Source: Punica granatum
Lineage: Eukaryota > Streptophyta > Magnoliopsida > Myrtales > Lythraceae
Assembly (NCBI RefSeq): GCF_007655135.1
Contig: NC_045133.1
Coordinates: 21,797,845-21,861,844, forward strand
Direction of reading: 5' to 3'
DNA length: 64,000 nucleotides
Under the pieces are notes generated by a model. That model was given only the letters and a program-made list of their open reading frames with translations, did not search any database and had not been told where the DNA came from. Position numbers and translations under genes: made by a program. Positions 11,455-30,917 of this stretch are shown here, in pieces. Position 1 is the first letter of the stretch. Each line of letters starts with the position of its first letter.

Positions 11455-13434
11455 ATGGCTTCGAGAGACAGAGACAGAGATCGGGAACTATTGATTCCGG
11501 TGGCTTCGATCTCCGACAACGGATGCTCCAAATCTTCCTCTGCGTCATCCACTCCCCTGGCTGTCACCGCTCCTCCCCATCACCACTCGGGCCGTGAGGT
11601 TCTCCATTTAATCTCTCTGTGGACATTTTGATCATTCCGCTCACATGATATGGTAGATCCGTCGGTTTTCTTATTCGTGCAAAATGCACACAGAGATACG
11701 GGATTTCTGTCTGCATGTGGTGACTGAACCGGCAAGCCTTTTAGTTTGATTGATACGGCCAACCGAAAAATTTATCAGCAATTACGGAATTCAGGATAGG
11801 ATATGTGTAGGATTTGAAAGTCCGTCATTTCCTTGTTCTTCGGAGCAAGTTGTTGCCCGATGCTTATGCCAGGGTTGATTTCATCATTGGGAAAACTGTG
11901 CTCGCAAAATGTCTGTTCTGCAAGCTTCAAGAAACAGATTATTGTTTCCAAACTGATATCTATCAACTCTTCTATTCGACTCGCATACTGTATCTTATGT
12001 AATGAACCCGATCTTCGATGTTTGAGTCAGTCAACTTGTGACGACTGTGCTCACTGGTCCATTGTTTCGGTCATCTTTTTGTAGGCAATCTCTAAGGTCG
12101 TCCGTAGCTGGGCGTCTAAGAAGTTTATGACTGGATGGTACATTATCTTGTCCTTCCATTAAACAAATTTGTGTATGATCAGGCCAATTTTCTTTTCTTG
12201 GAGATTTTTTTCATTCCTTTTTACTTTGCGGTGTTCCGATTACAGTTTCTCATGTATCTTGAGATTAACTTTATTTCAGTGTCATTCTCCTTCCATTAGC
12301 GATAACATTCTATGTCACGTGGGGTTTCATACATTTTGTGGATGGTTTCTTTTCCCCGATTTATGATCACCTCGGGATCAACATATTTGGTGAGTACAAG
12401 TAAACTTCTAGTGATTAACTTCTAATCTCTCCTCTACAATACCGAGTTCAAGTCTCGATACTACGGCCATTACATTTAAGAGTTCTCGAAGTATCCTCAT
12501 TGTATCTCTGCTAAGTTCATCCGAAATTTCTTGAAATGCTGGCCTAATTTTTTGCAGGTCTTGGGTTTGTCACCTCCATCACATTTATCTTCATAGTCGG
12601 AGTTTTCATGTCCTCGTGGTTAGGTGCTTCCGTTCTCACGCTTGGGGAGTGGTTCATTAAGAAAATGCCCCTTGTGAGTTACATCTACTCTGCCTCGAAG
12701 CAAATAAGTGCGGCAATATCTCCAGGTAATGGGAAGTTTATTTATCAGGTTAAGCAGGATCATCGTCCCTATGGAATTCCTAAACTCGGTGTTGATTTTG
12801 CAGATCAGACTTCGAATGCCTTCAAGGAAGTAGCCATCATAAGGCATCCTCGAGTTGGGGAATACGCGTTTGGTTTCATCACGTCTACAGTCATTCTCCA
12901 AAGGAGCTCAGGCGAGGAGGAACTGTGCTGCGTCTATGTTCCCTCTAACCACCTGTACATCGGAGATATCTTCCTGATTAATACAACTGATATCATAAGG
13001 CCGAATCTATCGGTTCGGGAAGGGATAGGTAGGACCCTCCAACTGAAGTTTTTCAACTCTCTCTTCCTATGCTGTTAAGAGAATGAGGAATACGGGGAAA
13101 AAGTGCATTCGACCACCGATACAGAACATGCTGGATCATTGACGTGCCATCTAACATAATATCTTTTTTTAAGATGAGGAAAATGAGAGCTAAAATCAGT
13201 TTTGTAGACTGAACATACCTGTTTGTGTCGATTCTCGAGACAATTTAACTGTTTCTTCGGTTTTCTGCCTCTATATATCGATAATGCAGTGGTTTACTTA
13301 GCTTTTGAAATCTCATGTGATGTGCAGAGATCGTCATTTCTGGAGGCATGTCGATCCCGCAAATATTGACCACAATCGACACTCAAGTCATCCCGTCATC
13401 AAGACTCAGCAATTTGGCATCCCTGAAAGTTTAA
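11455..13434 (+). CDS. LIKE-COV (CONTINUOUS VASCULAR RING family, DUF502) membrane protein
   Basis: There are six exons: 11455-11598, 12085-12137, 12280-12389, 12558-12725, 12804-13028 and 13328-13434 (268 residues, GT-AG, continuous frame). The N-terminus is hydrophilic, with Arg/Asp repeats and HHH. Two membrane segments follow, at about residues 66-88 (CVILLPLAITFYVTWGFIHF) and 103-126 (from LGFVTSITFIFIVG), joined by the conserved FFSPIYDHLGINIFG. The conserved GEWFIKKMPLVSYIYSASKQ, FKEVAIIRHPR and VPSNHLYIGD blocks identify the family. COV/LCV proteins sit in the Golgi/endomembrane system and affect vascular patterning and vacuolar trafficking in Arabidopsis. Length and exon layout suit an intact gene. 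Confidence 0.93.
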
Positions 13435-14984
13435 ACACTTTAAGTTATCTGATGGGCGGATAAAGTTTCCAGTAAAAAATAAACTCTGCTAGCCTAAGGC
13501 TGCCTTGTATGGCGATCGTCATCGAGGTTCATCATCTCAAAGAAGAATCTTGCAAGGCATTGAGATCGGAAGTGAGAGGAGAAGTTACAATATATGCACG
13601 TTCTTTTTCTTGATTTAACTGCCGTTTGAGAACAGAGAGGAGTTGAGTGGAGGAGAAGAGAAGATCTAAGCCAAAGGAGATTATTAATTGGCGAGCGACA
13701 AGCACAAGAAAAAACAGAATGTAATTCTCGTATCGAAATGAAAAAGACTTGTCTTTCCCATTGGGTTATGTCCATGTTACACTATCAAACACGTGACTTT
13801 GTGTTATCCATCATTCGGGGACAGCAATTACGGACAGATTCTCACTGCTGCAGAAAATAGCAGCAAGACAACACATCATAACAGAGCTGCATTGTATCAT
13901 AATGCAAATGCAGGCATTGAACACTACATGTTATCCACCTATACATGGATGTACGCACATCCCTTTTACCAGCCATGCAGAGCACTATTTGCTAAATTGA
14001 ATAGAAGGAAGAAAGCCGAGTACTCCCGAGCCATCGGTCTTAGAGCCCACAAAGCATCATCAATTTGAGTCTGCACTACATGAGGTGCATATGTAGATGT
14101 GGCCATTTGTATAGTGTTTCCATTCTGAGTATCCTCTTCCTTTTAAACCGAACGCCTTTTGAGAATATGGTGTTCTTTTACCGCTTGTCTGAATATGGTT
14201 ATGGGGGGTTATTATACAAATTTGTATATTTTGCACATAAGCGGATGGATGCAATGCACCTAGGCAGAGTGAATTAGAAGTGACCTGACGAGCTGTTAAA
14301 GTGCAATGGAGCTGCTGTGGTTATGATCCTTATGGATGATACCGGGTATGCCCAATTGGAAGCCACATAAAAAATTGTGTCATTTCTTTTTCAAAAGCCT
14401 TTCGGATAACCGATCGGTTCATTTTATCCATTTTATTTATGTTCTCCCCAAACGCTCTGCCAGGGCACATACGCGCTCGTCAATATTGCCCTGTCACTGT
14501 TATTGCCCTTTCACTTTTTTCCCGCTCCCGACCAAACGCTTCGTCACGGCTTCCTCCTCCGCCCCAAAATCCCGTCCCTCTTAGAACTACCTGGCATTGC
14601 TCTTAAGGTGCCTTCCATGGTCCACGGACAGGAATCGTGAGATATGGTTTGCTTTGCGTCAAAGGGGCATAACTATTCTTTCCCTGATAACGAAATATAT
14701 CAGTTGGTTAGTGAGCATCATGTTGAGTTACTCATCTCATGGCACTTAGTTTGCTTCTTGTACTTTCAAATTCTTGTTCTTTCGCGATTCCAACACTTCC
14801 AAGGTCAAGCCTTTCATGTTATCCCTATAGCAAGTTGACTGTAACTTACCGTGTTTTCAAGATCTTTTTAACCCGTGTTTTGACTGGCAAAGTGAGAGAG
14901 GGCTCATCCTATTCTTAGACATTCCTTACAAAACTCGACATTCTTTTCCAAGTGTGGCATTACATGCACGTCATTGCTTCCAAG
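13435..14984. other. Intergenic, no gene recognised
   Basis: Open frames (13494-13775 minus, 13793-14068, 14336-14584) have no recognisable domain and no supporting splice pattern. The stretch leads into the RTEL1-like relic. Confidence 0.45.
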
Positions 14985-15690
14985 TAACTGACAGATTACA
15001 TTTCGTTGATCATGCCAGGGGAATGGATGTGACTATGGAATTTCCATTGCTTCAAGGTAAGTGAAGGATTATGTTTTGTTGATCATGCCAGGAGAACGGC
15101 CGTGGTTATGGGATTTCCATCTGTTACAAGGATTAATACCGAGGTTCGATCTAAATGAACTACACATTATGTTACTAATGTGTTACCTAATATCTGCTTG
15201 GCATGTAAAAGCTTTCCCTGGAGCCATGTTTGGTGAGCGAGGAAATCAGTTTTTTGTCGCCATTACATTGTATTTTTGCTGCGTATATATAAATCACCTA
15301 AATGGAGGAATTGCTTACTGCTTGTTATGATTTTTGAACTCTGTTCAGACCCATAGTCAACCGATTAATCTAATCTCTGTACATGCCATTTGTCTTCAAT
15401 TCCTTGTTTTATTCAAACATTTGTAGGTTCAACTAAAGCATGTGTATTTAGGCGACGTGGTCACGAAAGGGTGGGAGCAAGGTAACTTGTGTTATTTTTG
15501 CTGGAAGTATGTTCCTCTAGATTTCCTGGCAGTTGGCAGTCTAAGTTAGTAGACAACCTTGCAGGGTCTTACTGAAGAAGAATGGTATAGCCAACAAGCA
15601 TCCCGATACGTAAATCAGGTTTTTCAATGTGTTATTCGTGACCGTGATGATTATAAAGTGATATTAGATGATGCTTGTCTGTCCAATTAG
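14985..15690 (+). pseudogene. RTEL1: Decayed RTEL1-type helicase fragment
   Basis: Several short exon-like blocks match the C-terminal helicase half of RTEL1 (DNA helicase of telomere and recombination control), in the right order and strand. One block at 15055-15157 reads SEGLCFVDHARRTAVVMGFP, resembling the motif V region SEGLDFADHAGRAVV. A more decayed copy of the same block lies just upstream (about 14988-15055). VQLKHVYLGD is at 15427-15456, after an AG acceptor-like site. EEWYSQQASRYVNQ, continuing into VIRDRDDYK, is at 15565-15663. The last block has lost the G and R of motif VI (Q-x-x-G-R-x-x-R), and the frame ends in a stop near 15690. Stops also follow the first block, and the upstream helicase motifs are absent. 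Identification is from motif memory, not a search. Confidence 0.7.
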
Positions 15691-16781
15691 AACTCAAAAA
15701 AATTTCCTTTTGTGTAGCTTATAGTGCTTGCCCTAAATATTTCTTTTGCATGCTTTTAACTTTATGCTTCTACAAAGTTTGTTTTCATTACGGAGATTGC
15801 AACAAGTCCCTCTACATAGTCGAAATGGGGAGATTTATTGGACCCGTTTCTCTTCAATGAGGAGAGCAAAGTAATTTAAACTCACATGAATGGTTATGGG
15901 TTTAAAATTGGGAAAACTACACTTTTGGTCCCTTATCTCTTACTTACTTTTCTATTTTTATCTTTTTTCTAATTCTTTTTCTATTTTCATCATACTGTTA
16001 CCTTTTTTCCGTTAAATATGCTGACTTAGATCCCCGTAGACAATCCATGTCCACATCTACATATTCCTCTTCGTGGGGTTTATTGCAATTCTTTTAAGGA
16101 AAAATATTGATTTTATTTATTAATTCGAAAAAAATTCTTCTATGGACCCCATTCTTGCTTGATTTTCCAACACGTTTATGGATTGAAACCCTAATTTATG
16201 GAATTTGTAGTCAAGATTTGCTCATGTCGAGTGATTTTTGTTTAGCTGCGATTTTTCCACAATTAGATAACGTCTTCTTATTAAGATGATTGTTCCCGAT
16301 AATGGCTTAGCGAATTTTTCTTTTATCAATAGACATTCTTGATGTAACTGATCCTAGTTGAATAAAATAGAAGTTTGATTGGTGATAAAAAGAAATTGTT
16401 GATCTACTCGCTATTGTTCAATGTTCCTTGTCTTCTTCAGTGTTCAATTGATTATTTTCATTCTTTAGGTTTTATTTATTTTTTCTCTAACAAATTAATT
16501 AACCTAATGGGAGGAAGATGCATATTTTCATTTTGATGAGAGAATTTTGAACAAAACCAATAAAGGGGCCACCAATTTGGTTCAATGGTAAAGAATTAAT
16601 CCGCGTGGCTCTTTTTTATGATGTGAATTGTCTATGAGTATCCAACTCAATATACTTGACAGAAAAGTTAACAGTACGATGAAAATAAAAAAGTACCGTA
16701 AAGTACATGACAAAAGTTGAAAAAAAAAATAGAAAATGATGAAAATAAAAAAGCGGGCAAAAATAAAGGATCAAAAGTATA
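15691..16781. other. Intergenic, AT-rich
   Basis: No gene is recognised. A weak tRNA-like string (TTTGGTTCAATGGTAAAG) near 16577 could be a SINE scrap, but no box B partner is clear. Confidence 0.4.
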
Positions 16782-17088
16782 GGGTGTGTTTGTTTTCGCA
16801 ACAAAGTTTAACTCAACTCAACTCAACTCCACTTATCTTCAATTCAACATCACAATCATTATTTTTTTTATTTTTTAAATATTTTTAACCATTTTACTCA
16901 ATTTTTAATATTAAATTCTCTCAACTATTCATTACTTTTTCACAATTCAATAACACAATCATTACTTAATCATTATTTTCTCTCAATTATTTATTACTTT
17001 TTCACACTTTTTCTCATAATTCAACAATACAATCATTACAAACCAATTAAAACTAAAATTCAACTCAACTCTCAATCCAAACACACTC
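16782..17088 (+). mobile_element. Tourist-like MITE, family copy 1
   Basis: The 307-bp AT-rich non-coding element begins GGTGTGTTTG and ends CAAACACACTC, with a trinucleotide ATA on both sides (16779-16781 and 17089-17091). Diagnostic internal strings are CAACTCAACTC, ATTTTTAATATTAAATTCTC and CACAATCATTAC. The same order of strings recurs in at least seven other places in this window. Confidence 0.75.
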
Positions 17089-17091
17089 ATA

Positions 17092-17599
17092 GCTTTCCAT
17101 TTAAAATTCATTTGAAGAGCACCCACAGAGATTGAAGAGCTTGGTATTCAAAATAAATAAATAAATAGTTAGGGCATCACAAGGAATTTTTTTGGAGACA
17201 CCGACAACAATAATTTCGTGCAACAACAAAAGAGGAAAGATCCGCAGCAACGGAAAAAAACAAATTGCTTGTCTGTTCAAATTTGATCTTTTGCAGTTTT
17301 AGAAAACGCGACAACCTGAAAGTCATTCACCGTTACATCGAGCTCAAAATTTGAGGAGAGGTTTTAAACTTGCCTTTTTCAACTTGAATAATGGAGATTG
17401 GCATATGACCTGCAACCTGCGTTTTGACTCTTGTCATTATGCCCCATGTTTTCAGTGATAATCTCTTTTTAACTCTAGTTCTAATCTTCTTTTTTTTTTT
17501 TGGTATTAGTTGTGGCTTCCAAGAATTAGGTATAGCAATTGACTGATTGGTGTATGAATTGGTCGATTGGTATATGACTCTTAGTAGTTAATTGCTAGA
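17092..17599. other. Intergenic, no gene seen
   Basis: AT-rich sequence with no coding frame of note and no clear repeat. Confidence 0.4.
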
Positions 17600-18020
17600 G
17601 AAAAATTACAGGTTACTCCATATATCCTATAATTTCACCAGATTCTTAAATCTATCATATACTTTAAAAATTATCATAAATATCTCATGGTTTACATTTG
17701 GTTCCAAATCTATTCTGCTGTGAATTTATCCGTTAATGAAACTAAGTAAGCTCCAAACTTATCCCATGATTTTATTTTTTTATCAAATATATCCCATAAT
17801 TTTAATTTTTTTCAAATCTATCTCGGATAAAGGGTCACATTGGCAAAAATGGGCCACTTACGTTCTACATCGGCAACATCGTTAAATATTGACGGAAAAT
17901 ATAATGGCACGATAGATTTGGAACCAAATGTAAACCATGAAGTATTTTGGGTAATTTTTAAAATATATGATAGATTTTGAGAATCCGATGAAACTATAGT
18001 ATATATGGGGTAATAGCCCC
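17600..18020. mobile_element. Fold-back element 1
   Basis: Arms of about 105-115 bp (about 17606-17712 and 17903-18017) are imperfect inverted copies, for example TCATGGTTTACATTTGGTTC against its reverse complement near 17915. They enclose about 190 bp. The transcript would form a long hairpin. The text resembles the fold-back element at 58759-59100 (AAATCTATC...CATGGTTTAC). Confidence 0.7.
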
Positions 18021-18777
18021 AAAAAATTATTGAGGGTAGATTGCGGAAGCTTTATCGGTACCATTACGTTGTGCTTGTACTAGTACGTTTTCGCGTTAAA
18101 TTTGGTGTCCTTTTTGTTTTGCGCATGTACACTTTGATTCTTCTACTTGAATAATTCCCATTCGGAGGGAGATTTGTTGATTGTGGTTGTTTTTCCTTGT
18201 CCCACACATCACAACTTTCCAAAATTTTGGGCTCGGGTGCCCAGCCCACAAGCTTGACTTGCCCCACAACTCGAAAGAAGCTAGGACATAGCCATTTGAA
18301 CGGAAAGTCGGGATGAAAATCGATAACTTCTTTGACGCATCTTGAACCCTTTTACCGAATTGTTGTTTATAAATTAATTTTCCCATGGTTTCATGGAATA
18401 TAATATCTTCCATGAAACCATTGATAATGAATCACAATTACATCTTCATGCTGTTAAAATCAGTCACACCACGTGACAACGAATAGTGATTTGTGCCGTT
18501 ACTGGTCAATGTAATGTCTTCTTTTAAATAAAGAGACATCACCATAAGATCTCGGATGGGCCCAGTGAGCCGCTGTGATGGAGGCTTGGATTTCAATTTC
18601 CGTGGGCCTCCGTGGTCTTTAATGGCTTCGTCCGGCACGTGTTCAACAAGAATCTAATTCCTCCGTAAAGGTCAATCAACGTCAAACCTTTTTCTTTTCA
18701 ATTTTTATCGGCCCACCACGTTCTTTTACCCAAAAAAAAATTGAAAATGCAACTATTACCTACAACTAGACTTAATG
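18021..18777. other. Intergenic, no gene seen
   Basis: Two G-box-like CACGTG cores occur (near 18470 and 18637), but no gene start follows within reach. Minus-strand frames at 18064-18413 and 18438-18638 have no known domain. Confidence 0.4.
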
Positions 18778-19034
18778 CTTTGTTGGGTTATATATTTTAT
18801 TTTTAACTATATTCCACTTAACTCCACTTATTTTCAATTCAATAATATAGTTATTACTTTTCATTTTTTCTTCAATTTTTTTAACCATTCGATTTAATTT
18901 TAATATTAAATTCTTTTAATTATTCATTACTTTTTCCACAATATAACAATACGATCATTATTTTCTTTCAACTATTCATTACTTTTCACATTTTTTCTCA
19001 TAATTCAACAACACAATCATTATAATCCAATTAA

Positions 19035-19065
<31 letters not shown>

Positions 19066-19109
19066 TGGAATAAAGTTGAGTTTAACTCAACTCTAATCCC
19101 AAACAAGAC
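18778..19109 (+). mobile_element. Tourist-like MITE, family copy 2
   Basis: It has the same internal order as copy 1 (TTTTAATATTAAATTC, CAATCATTA, then AACTCAACTCTAATCCC) and an added (TA)n run at about 19036-19060. The ends CTTTGTTGGG and CCCAAACAAG are weakly inverted. Confidence 0.65.
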
Positions 19110-20351
19110 AGAATGTTCCATAATAATTTCGCGAGAAAAATATCAATATGAGCACAACTTTTTTTTTTTTCAATTACCAAAAGAAGCCGTTGGTACAAAA
19201 GGAGAACAAATGAATGCGGAATATTCTACTTTTGAGAATTGAATTGTAGTCTTATAAGTATCACACTTCGAAATTGAGAGCGAGTGTCATGGTATCGAAA
19301 CTCCTTTCTCATCCAAACAATATCTCAATAGAACAATTCAGCGAAAAAATATCTCAATAGAACATACCGAATGGTTTTTATCAAGAAATTAGAGGGTTCG
19401 TCTTAATAGCAAGTGTTTAGGAAAATATTTCGAGATTACTTAATGGAAAAATATAGATAGGTATTAAAGAAAACTTAAATTTAGTCCATACGAAGTAGGA
19501 TTTTTTTTTGGGTTGAATGGCAATGTTTTATTAAATTGAGATGCTGACCAGGCCACCGGCCATGACAACCTCAGGACCGCTAACCACAACGTTAAAAGTA
19601 GGATTATATCATTATAGAAACGCGTTAAAATAGGTCCGTGTCAACAACAACTTGACACATGGCCTATTTTCTTTTTCTTTCTTTTTTTGCCTTTCTCTTT
19701 TCTAATTTATATGATTTCTCAACAACCTTTGATTTTCTTTTTTTGTTTTTGCCCCCTCTTTTGTTCGGTTAGAGAGATGGCATATGAGTTCAATACAAAA
19801 ATATAAAAAATATATTTTTTAATATTAATTCTTCCATCTACTATTAACTATTTTATCCTATATGAGTAGAGTTGAGTGAAATTAAACTCCAACTCCAACA
19901 CCAAACGAACCAAGTTACTACGCTAATTCGATATAATAACTTCTCCACCATAAAAACTATTTACATAACATTTTCTGATAAATTAACTTGGAATATACTA
20001 AACAAGTTACTACGCAAATTTGATATAATAAAATAGCACATCATTGAATAAATTTTTGGGGACCCGCGGCATCAAGCGGAGTCCCTGTCTAGTGCCCCTT
20101 ATAAAGAGGAATCATGAAAAGGAAAGAGAAGAGGACAAGAAGAGCATATCAGAACCAAAAAATAGGAAAAAAAAAAAGAAGAAGAAAAAGAAGAAGGAGA
20201 AATTGATAATGAAAACAAAATGTAAAAAAGATACGGCTGGTCCCTACCCGGTGCAACTGGAACGTGATAATGATGGTAATTGGATTTGGGGTTGTCTACC
20301 TGGTACAGGGGCTTCTTGGAATGAGATTGGAACGTGGAAGTCAACACCTTA
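19110..20351. other. Intergenic with a MITE end relic
   Basis: A partial right end of the same MITE family (GTAGAGTTGAGTGAAATT...CACCAAACGAACC) lies at about 19867-19912. The frame at 20044-20370 is driven by a poly-Lys AAG/AAA run and is not taken as a gene. Confidence 0.45.
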
Positions 20352-20655
20352 CTTTGGTTTTAGGTTTTAGTGTTTAATTACTTAATTCCATTAATTTTTA
20401 ATTCAACAACACAATTATTATTTTTTTATTTTTCTTTAATTCTTTTAACCATTCAATTTAATTTTTAATATTAAATCCTCTCAACTATTCATTATTTTTT
20501 CACCATTCAATAACACAATCATTACTTTCTTTCAACTATTTATTATTTTTTCACAATTTTTCTCATAATGCAACAATACAATCATTAAAACTCAACTATA
20601 TATATATATATATATATAAAGTTGAATAGAGTTGAGTTTTATTACCAAACAAGCC
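20352..20655 (+). mobile_element. Tourist-like MITE, family copy 3
   Basis: The 304-bp copy has TTA on both flanks (20349-20351 and 20656-20658). It carries the internal strings TTTTTAATATTAAATCC and CACAATCATTAC, and a (TA)n run at about 20596-20618. Confidence 0.75.
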
Positions 20656-20658
20656 TTA

Positions 20659-21776
20659 AAACATTTTTATTTGAAAAAACTTCGGTACGGATTAGCTAAT
20701 TCGTCGTTCTCTTACTTATCCTTTTACTTTTTCTTTTTATTTATTTTTCCGGTGAAGTTATCCTTTTTAGTTTTTAGGAACTCATATTCTTGATTTATTA
20801 CCTAACTATCTCGGCCATTTTTTATTAAATGACTCTTTGGAGACTGCTAAATCCGATTTGTGTATGGTTTAATTTGAGTTTGGCTTAGGCTCCTTTTCTA
20901 TTTCTAATCTAAAAAGAAAAAATAATCCTATTAATATGGGTCGGTTCAAGCGGTTCGACGCTTATTCAGTTTAAATAAAGTCTCGGATTTGAGTTCATGT
21001 CAATGCAAAAGATTCACGTTGGGAGAAATTGGCTCAGCTTGATTAGATTAGTCAGCACTCCTTTTTCTTCAGATATCAGAATTTACTTTAAAAAAAAAAA
21101 AGGAAGGGGAAAAGGATCCTATAAAAAGAAAAAGAGAAAGGGGGTACGGGAGGTGCGGCAGCAACGATGTTCCATTCCCGACTAGTCCGATCCAAAATGG
21201 ATCTCCAGTTGGTCAGATGCCCCGCGCGTAGCTCCACGCTCCTCCTCGTCCACGTGACCCTCCCAGGCCCAGCCAGCACGCTCATTCATAAGGCTTCTCC
21301 GGCTCTTTCCATTCCTTCTCTCTCCGCTACGCCCTCCGATTCTCTCAATAGAAGCAGCCGTTGATCCTCTGCGCGCATCGGCTTCCTCTGCCGCTTCTCC
21401 GTCGCCACCTTCTTCTTCAGGCTCTGCAATGTAATCCTCTCTCTCTCTGTCTCTCCGATCTCTGTAATCGCCACTTCTTTACCTTTCTGTTGTGCAACGA
21501 ACGATCGTCTCTGTCGATGCTTGATGGATCTGCTCCGACCGGTGGAGCTCGTACTCCCGTTTTCATTGCCGGTTTCTATCCTTTGACTATTCAGATTGAG
21601 TAAAATGTTGCGTTGCGCTTGTTCAGCTGAATCGAGCTGACGGAGCTGAGCTTACCATTACGCTTTGCGCTCCTGGTTTCGTGTTATTCGAGTTTCTTAG
21701 AGTTGTAATGTAACCAGATTGATCGGCGGTCTCATTCGTTGCAGCGATTATTTTCCGCTCCATCTGTGTGACATAG
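20659..21776. other. Promoter, 5' UTR and probable leader intron of the PGI gene
   Basis: Sequence before about 21150 is AT-rich. From about 21200 it becomes GC/CT-rich (TTCTTCAGG, CTCTCTCTCT), as in plant 5' leaders. A GT-rich donor near 21430 and the acceptor GTTGCAG ending at 21744 suggest a 5' UTR intron. This is inferred, not proven. Confidence 0.45.
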
Positions 21777-28860
<7,084 letters not shown>

Positions 28861-29842
28861 AGTGCAGATTGTTCGGGGGAAAGTTTTGGTTGCTCGAGTT
28901 TCACGGTACGCCGCTTCCCATACTTACATCAACACCGGGGAACTTCGACTCCAATGGCAATTGCTATGCTTCCTTATTTTTCTCCATCTTTGACGTGGAA
29001 GTAGCCAATGGGGTGTCTGAACCCTTTTGTAATAATAAATAAACAAATTAATTATCCCCCGTTTGCTAACGGATTCGGGACTTGTAATTCTTGTGAGGAA
29101 TTTCTTTTTCCTTTTTAATTTGATGCTGAGTAATTTCAGACAAACGAAGATAAATATATGAGTATATATATATATATATATAGGTGAATGCTCGTTGCGC
29201 GGACACTCAGCTCTTCCGTATTGCCACATCATCGTTTATCATTTATGTACTAAGGAAAATTTTATGTTCTTTTATCTAGATCATCCTAATTGAATATATG
29301 CATATTATATTGTAACAAAAAAAATGCAGAATATATTCTCATATAGTTATTGAGGAAATACTATATATACAGTGGATGTATTTTCGACAAATATACAAAA
29401 AAGAACTGAGGAAATTTTTATAATATTTATATTTTCATTAAGGAAATATTCTCATTTAAATTGTCCTAATTGATAAAAACAACAATATATTTATTTAATT
29501 ATTAATAAAATAATTATATAAAGCGGTTTAAACTGATAAAGGAAATAATTATATAAAGTGGTGTAAACTGATATATGGAGGAATATACATAATAAGAAGG
29601 TTTTTTAGTATGCCTACACAGGAGGTTCATTAACTAGATATATATAATCATTCATATGCATTCTTTGGTCTCCGGTGAGTGAAGACTTGGTTATTTTGTT
29701 TATATATATATATATATAGAGATCTGCCATATATTAAGTAAGAAATATATTGTAATATTAGAATAGTTAATTAGATCAAGTGCACTTTTAGAACAAAATA
29801 TATAGAATTTTTTCCCTTGTTTTTGTCAGAAAATGATCCTGA

Positions 29843-29874
<32 letters not shown>

Positions 29875-30254
29875 GCACTATATTGTGTTTCCATTATTTA
29901 GTAAATATATATTTTATCTCAAAATTATTGAATTTTAAGATTTTGGGAAGCTATTGGTATATCTATCTCCTTGAGTTAGATTTCAACGCTTTATTATTAA
30001 GGCAAACGTGTATAAAAATTGGGTAAATTAGGTTGAATATATTCATGATAAACCGTGTATGGTTACAAAAATAGTTAAAGTATATACTCACTGGTAGTTG
30101 AAAAATAAATTTAATCAATATATAATTTAAAATATGTTATCACTCGAGATTATTTTGTCTATATTTGAATTTATCTTTTTGCTTAGTCAAACTCGAACTT
30201 GCATTAAAATTCATTCAAAAAATTTAAAGTTCAATCAAGAAAAAGAAAATTTTG
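28861..30254. other. PGI 3' flank and AT-rich intergenic DNA
   Basis: (TA)n runs lie near 29163-29182, 29702-29717 and 29845-29873. Only short, low-complexity frames are present. No gene is recognised. Confidence 0.5.
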
Positions 30255-30400
30255 GAGAAGATTATTAAAACAATTAAAATATTAAAGCAATTAGTTTGAA
30301 ATTTACACTAAAAAATTCATTCTATGAATCAAAACTCAACCAAAAAATAAAATTAAATAAATAAAGCTACTGAATTCGAAGTTCATGGAGGATTCTTTTC
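30255..30400. repeat. Dispersed copy of the 5960-6470 repeat
   Basis: GCAATTAGTTTGAAATTTAC, followed by the ATTCATTCTATGAATCAAAACTCAA stretch and the AAATAAATAAAGCTA string, matches the units at about 6027-6080 and 6150-6255 over roughly 100 bp. Confidence 0.6.
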
Positions 30401-30707
30401 GGTGAACTCTCACATACAACAATTAAATGGCATAATACTTCCAAGAAATTATATAAAGATTAGTACACACACGAAGGCAAAACGCCAGATTTTCCAATTT
30501 TTGAGTTCAAATTAAAGCACATAAAAGCAGTTGACGGTAATTGGATAGGCATTGTTGTAATTGGAATAATCAAATGAGGCATATACCCGTTTTAGTATAT
30601 ACTAGTAACTGGAAATTTGGATGGAGTGTAAAGTTATTGACTATGCTTTGAATTTATGAAAGTTGAAGCAATACCAGAGAGTTTGTTAAAGTAATAATTG
30701 CTTACGG

Positions 30708-30901
30708 TTTGGCATAGTGGTTAATATGTACCCAAGTTTGCACCGAGACCCGAGTTCGAATCACCTTGGGGCCATCGGAGCGCATTTGACGTAATTACCC
30801 ACTCCGTGCGCCACCGGGGGTTCCAGGGATTAATCGGGCGAAGTCCGAACAGCCCGGATTAACAAAAAAAATTAAGTAAATAATAATAATAATAATAATA
30901 A
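30708..30901 (+). mobile_element. tRNA-derived SINE with perfect target duplication
   Basis: The element starts with TTTGGCATAGTGGTTAATAT (box A) and has box B GAGTTCGAATC about 35 bp on. A GC-rich body follows, then an A-rich/(AAT)n tail. The same 16 bp, TAATAATTGCTTACGG, flanks both sides (30692-30707 and 30902-30917) without a mismatch, so the ends are exact and the insertion is fairly young. Confidence 0.88.
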
Positions 30902-30917
30902 TAATAATTGCTTACGG

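Noticed and set aside
12375..12500. Box B-like GAGTTCAAGTCTC in a COV-like intron
   Set aside because: No convincing box A or target duplication, so no SINE was called.
13494..14277. Several short frames between the COV-like gene and the RTEL1 relic
   Set aside because: No domain and no consistent splice signals.
16572..16612. tRNA-like string GGTTCAATGGTAAAG
   Set aside because: No cloverleaf and no box B; not a tRNA gene.
20044..20370. Open frame of 108 residues with a poly-Lys run
   Set aside because: Driven by an AAG/AAA repeat; no domain, leader or splice support, and it runs into a MITE.
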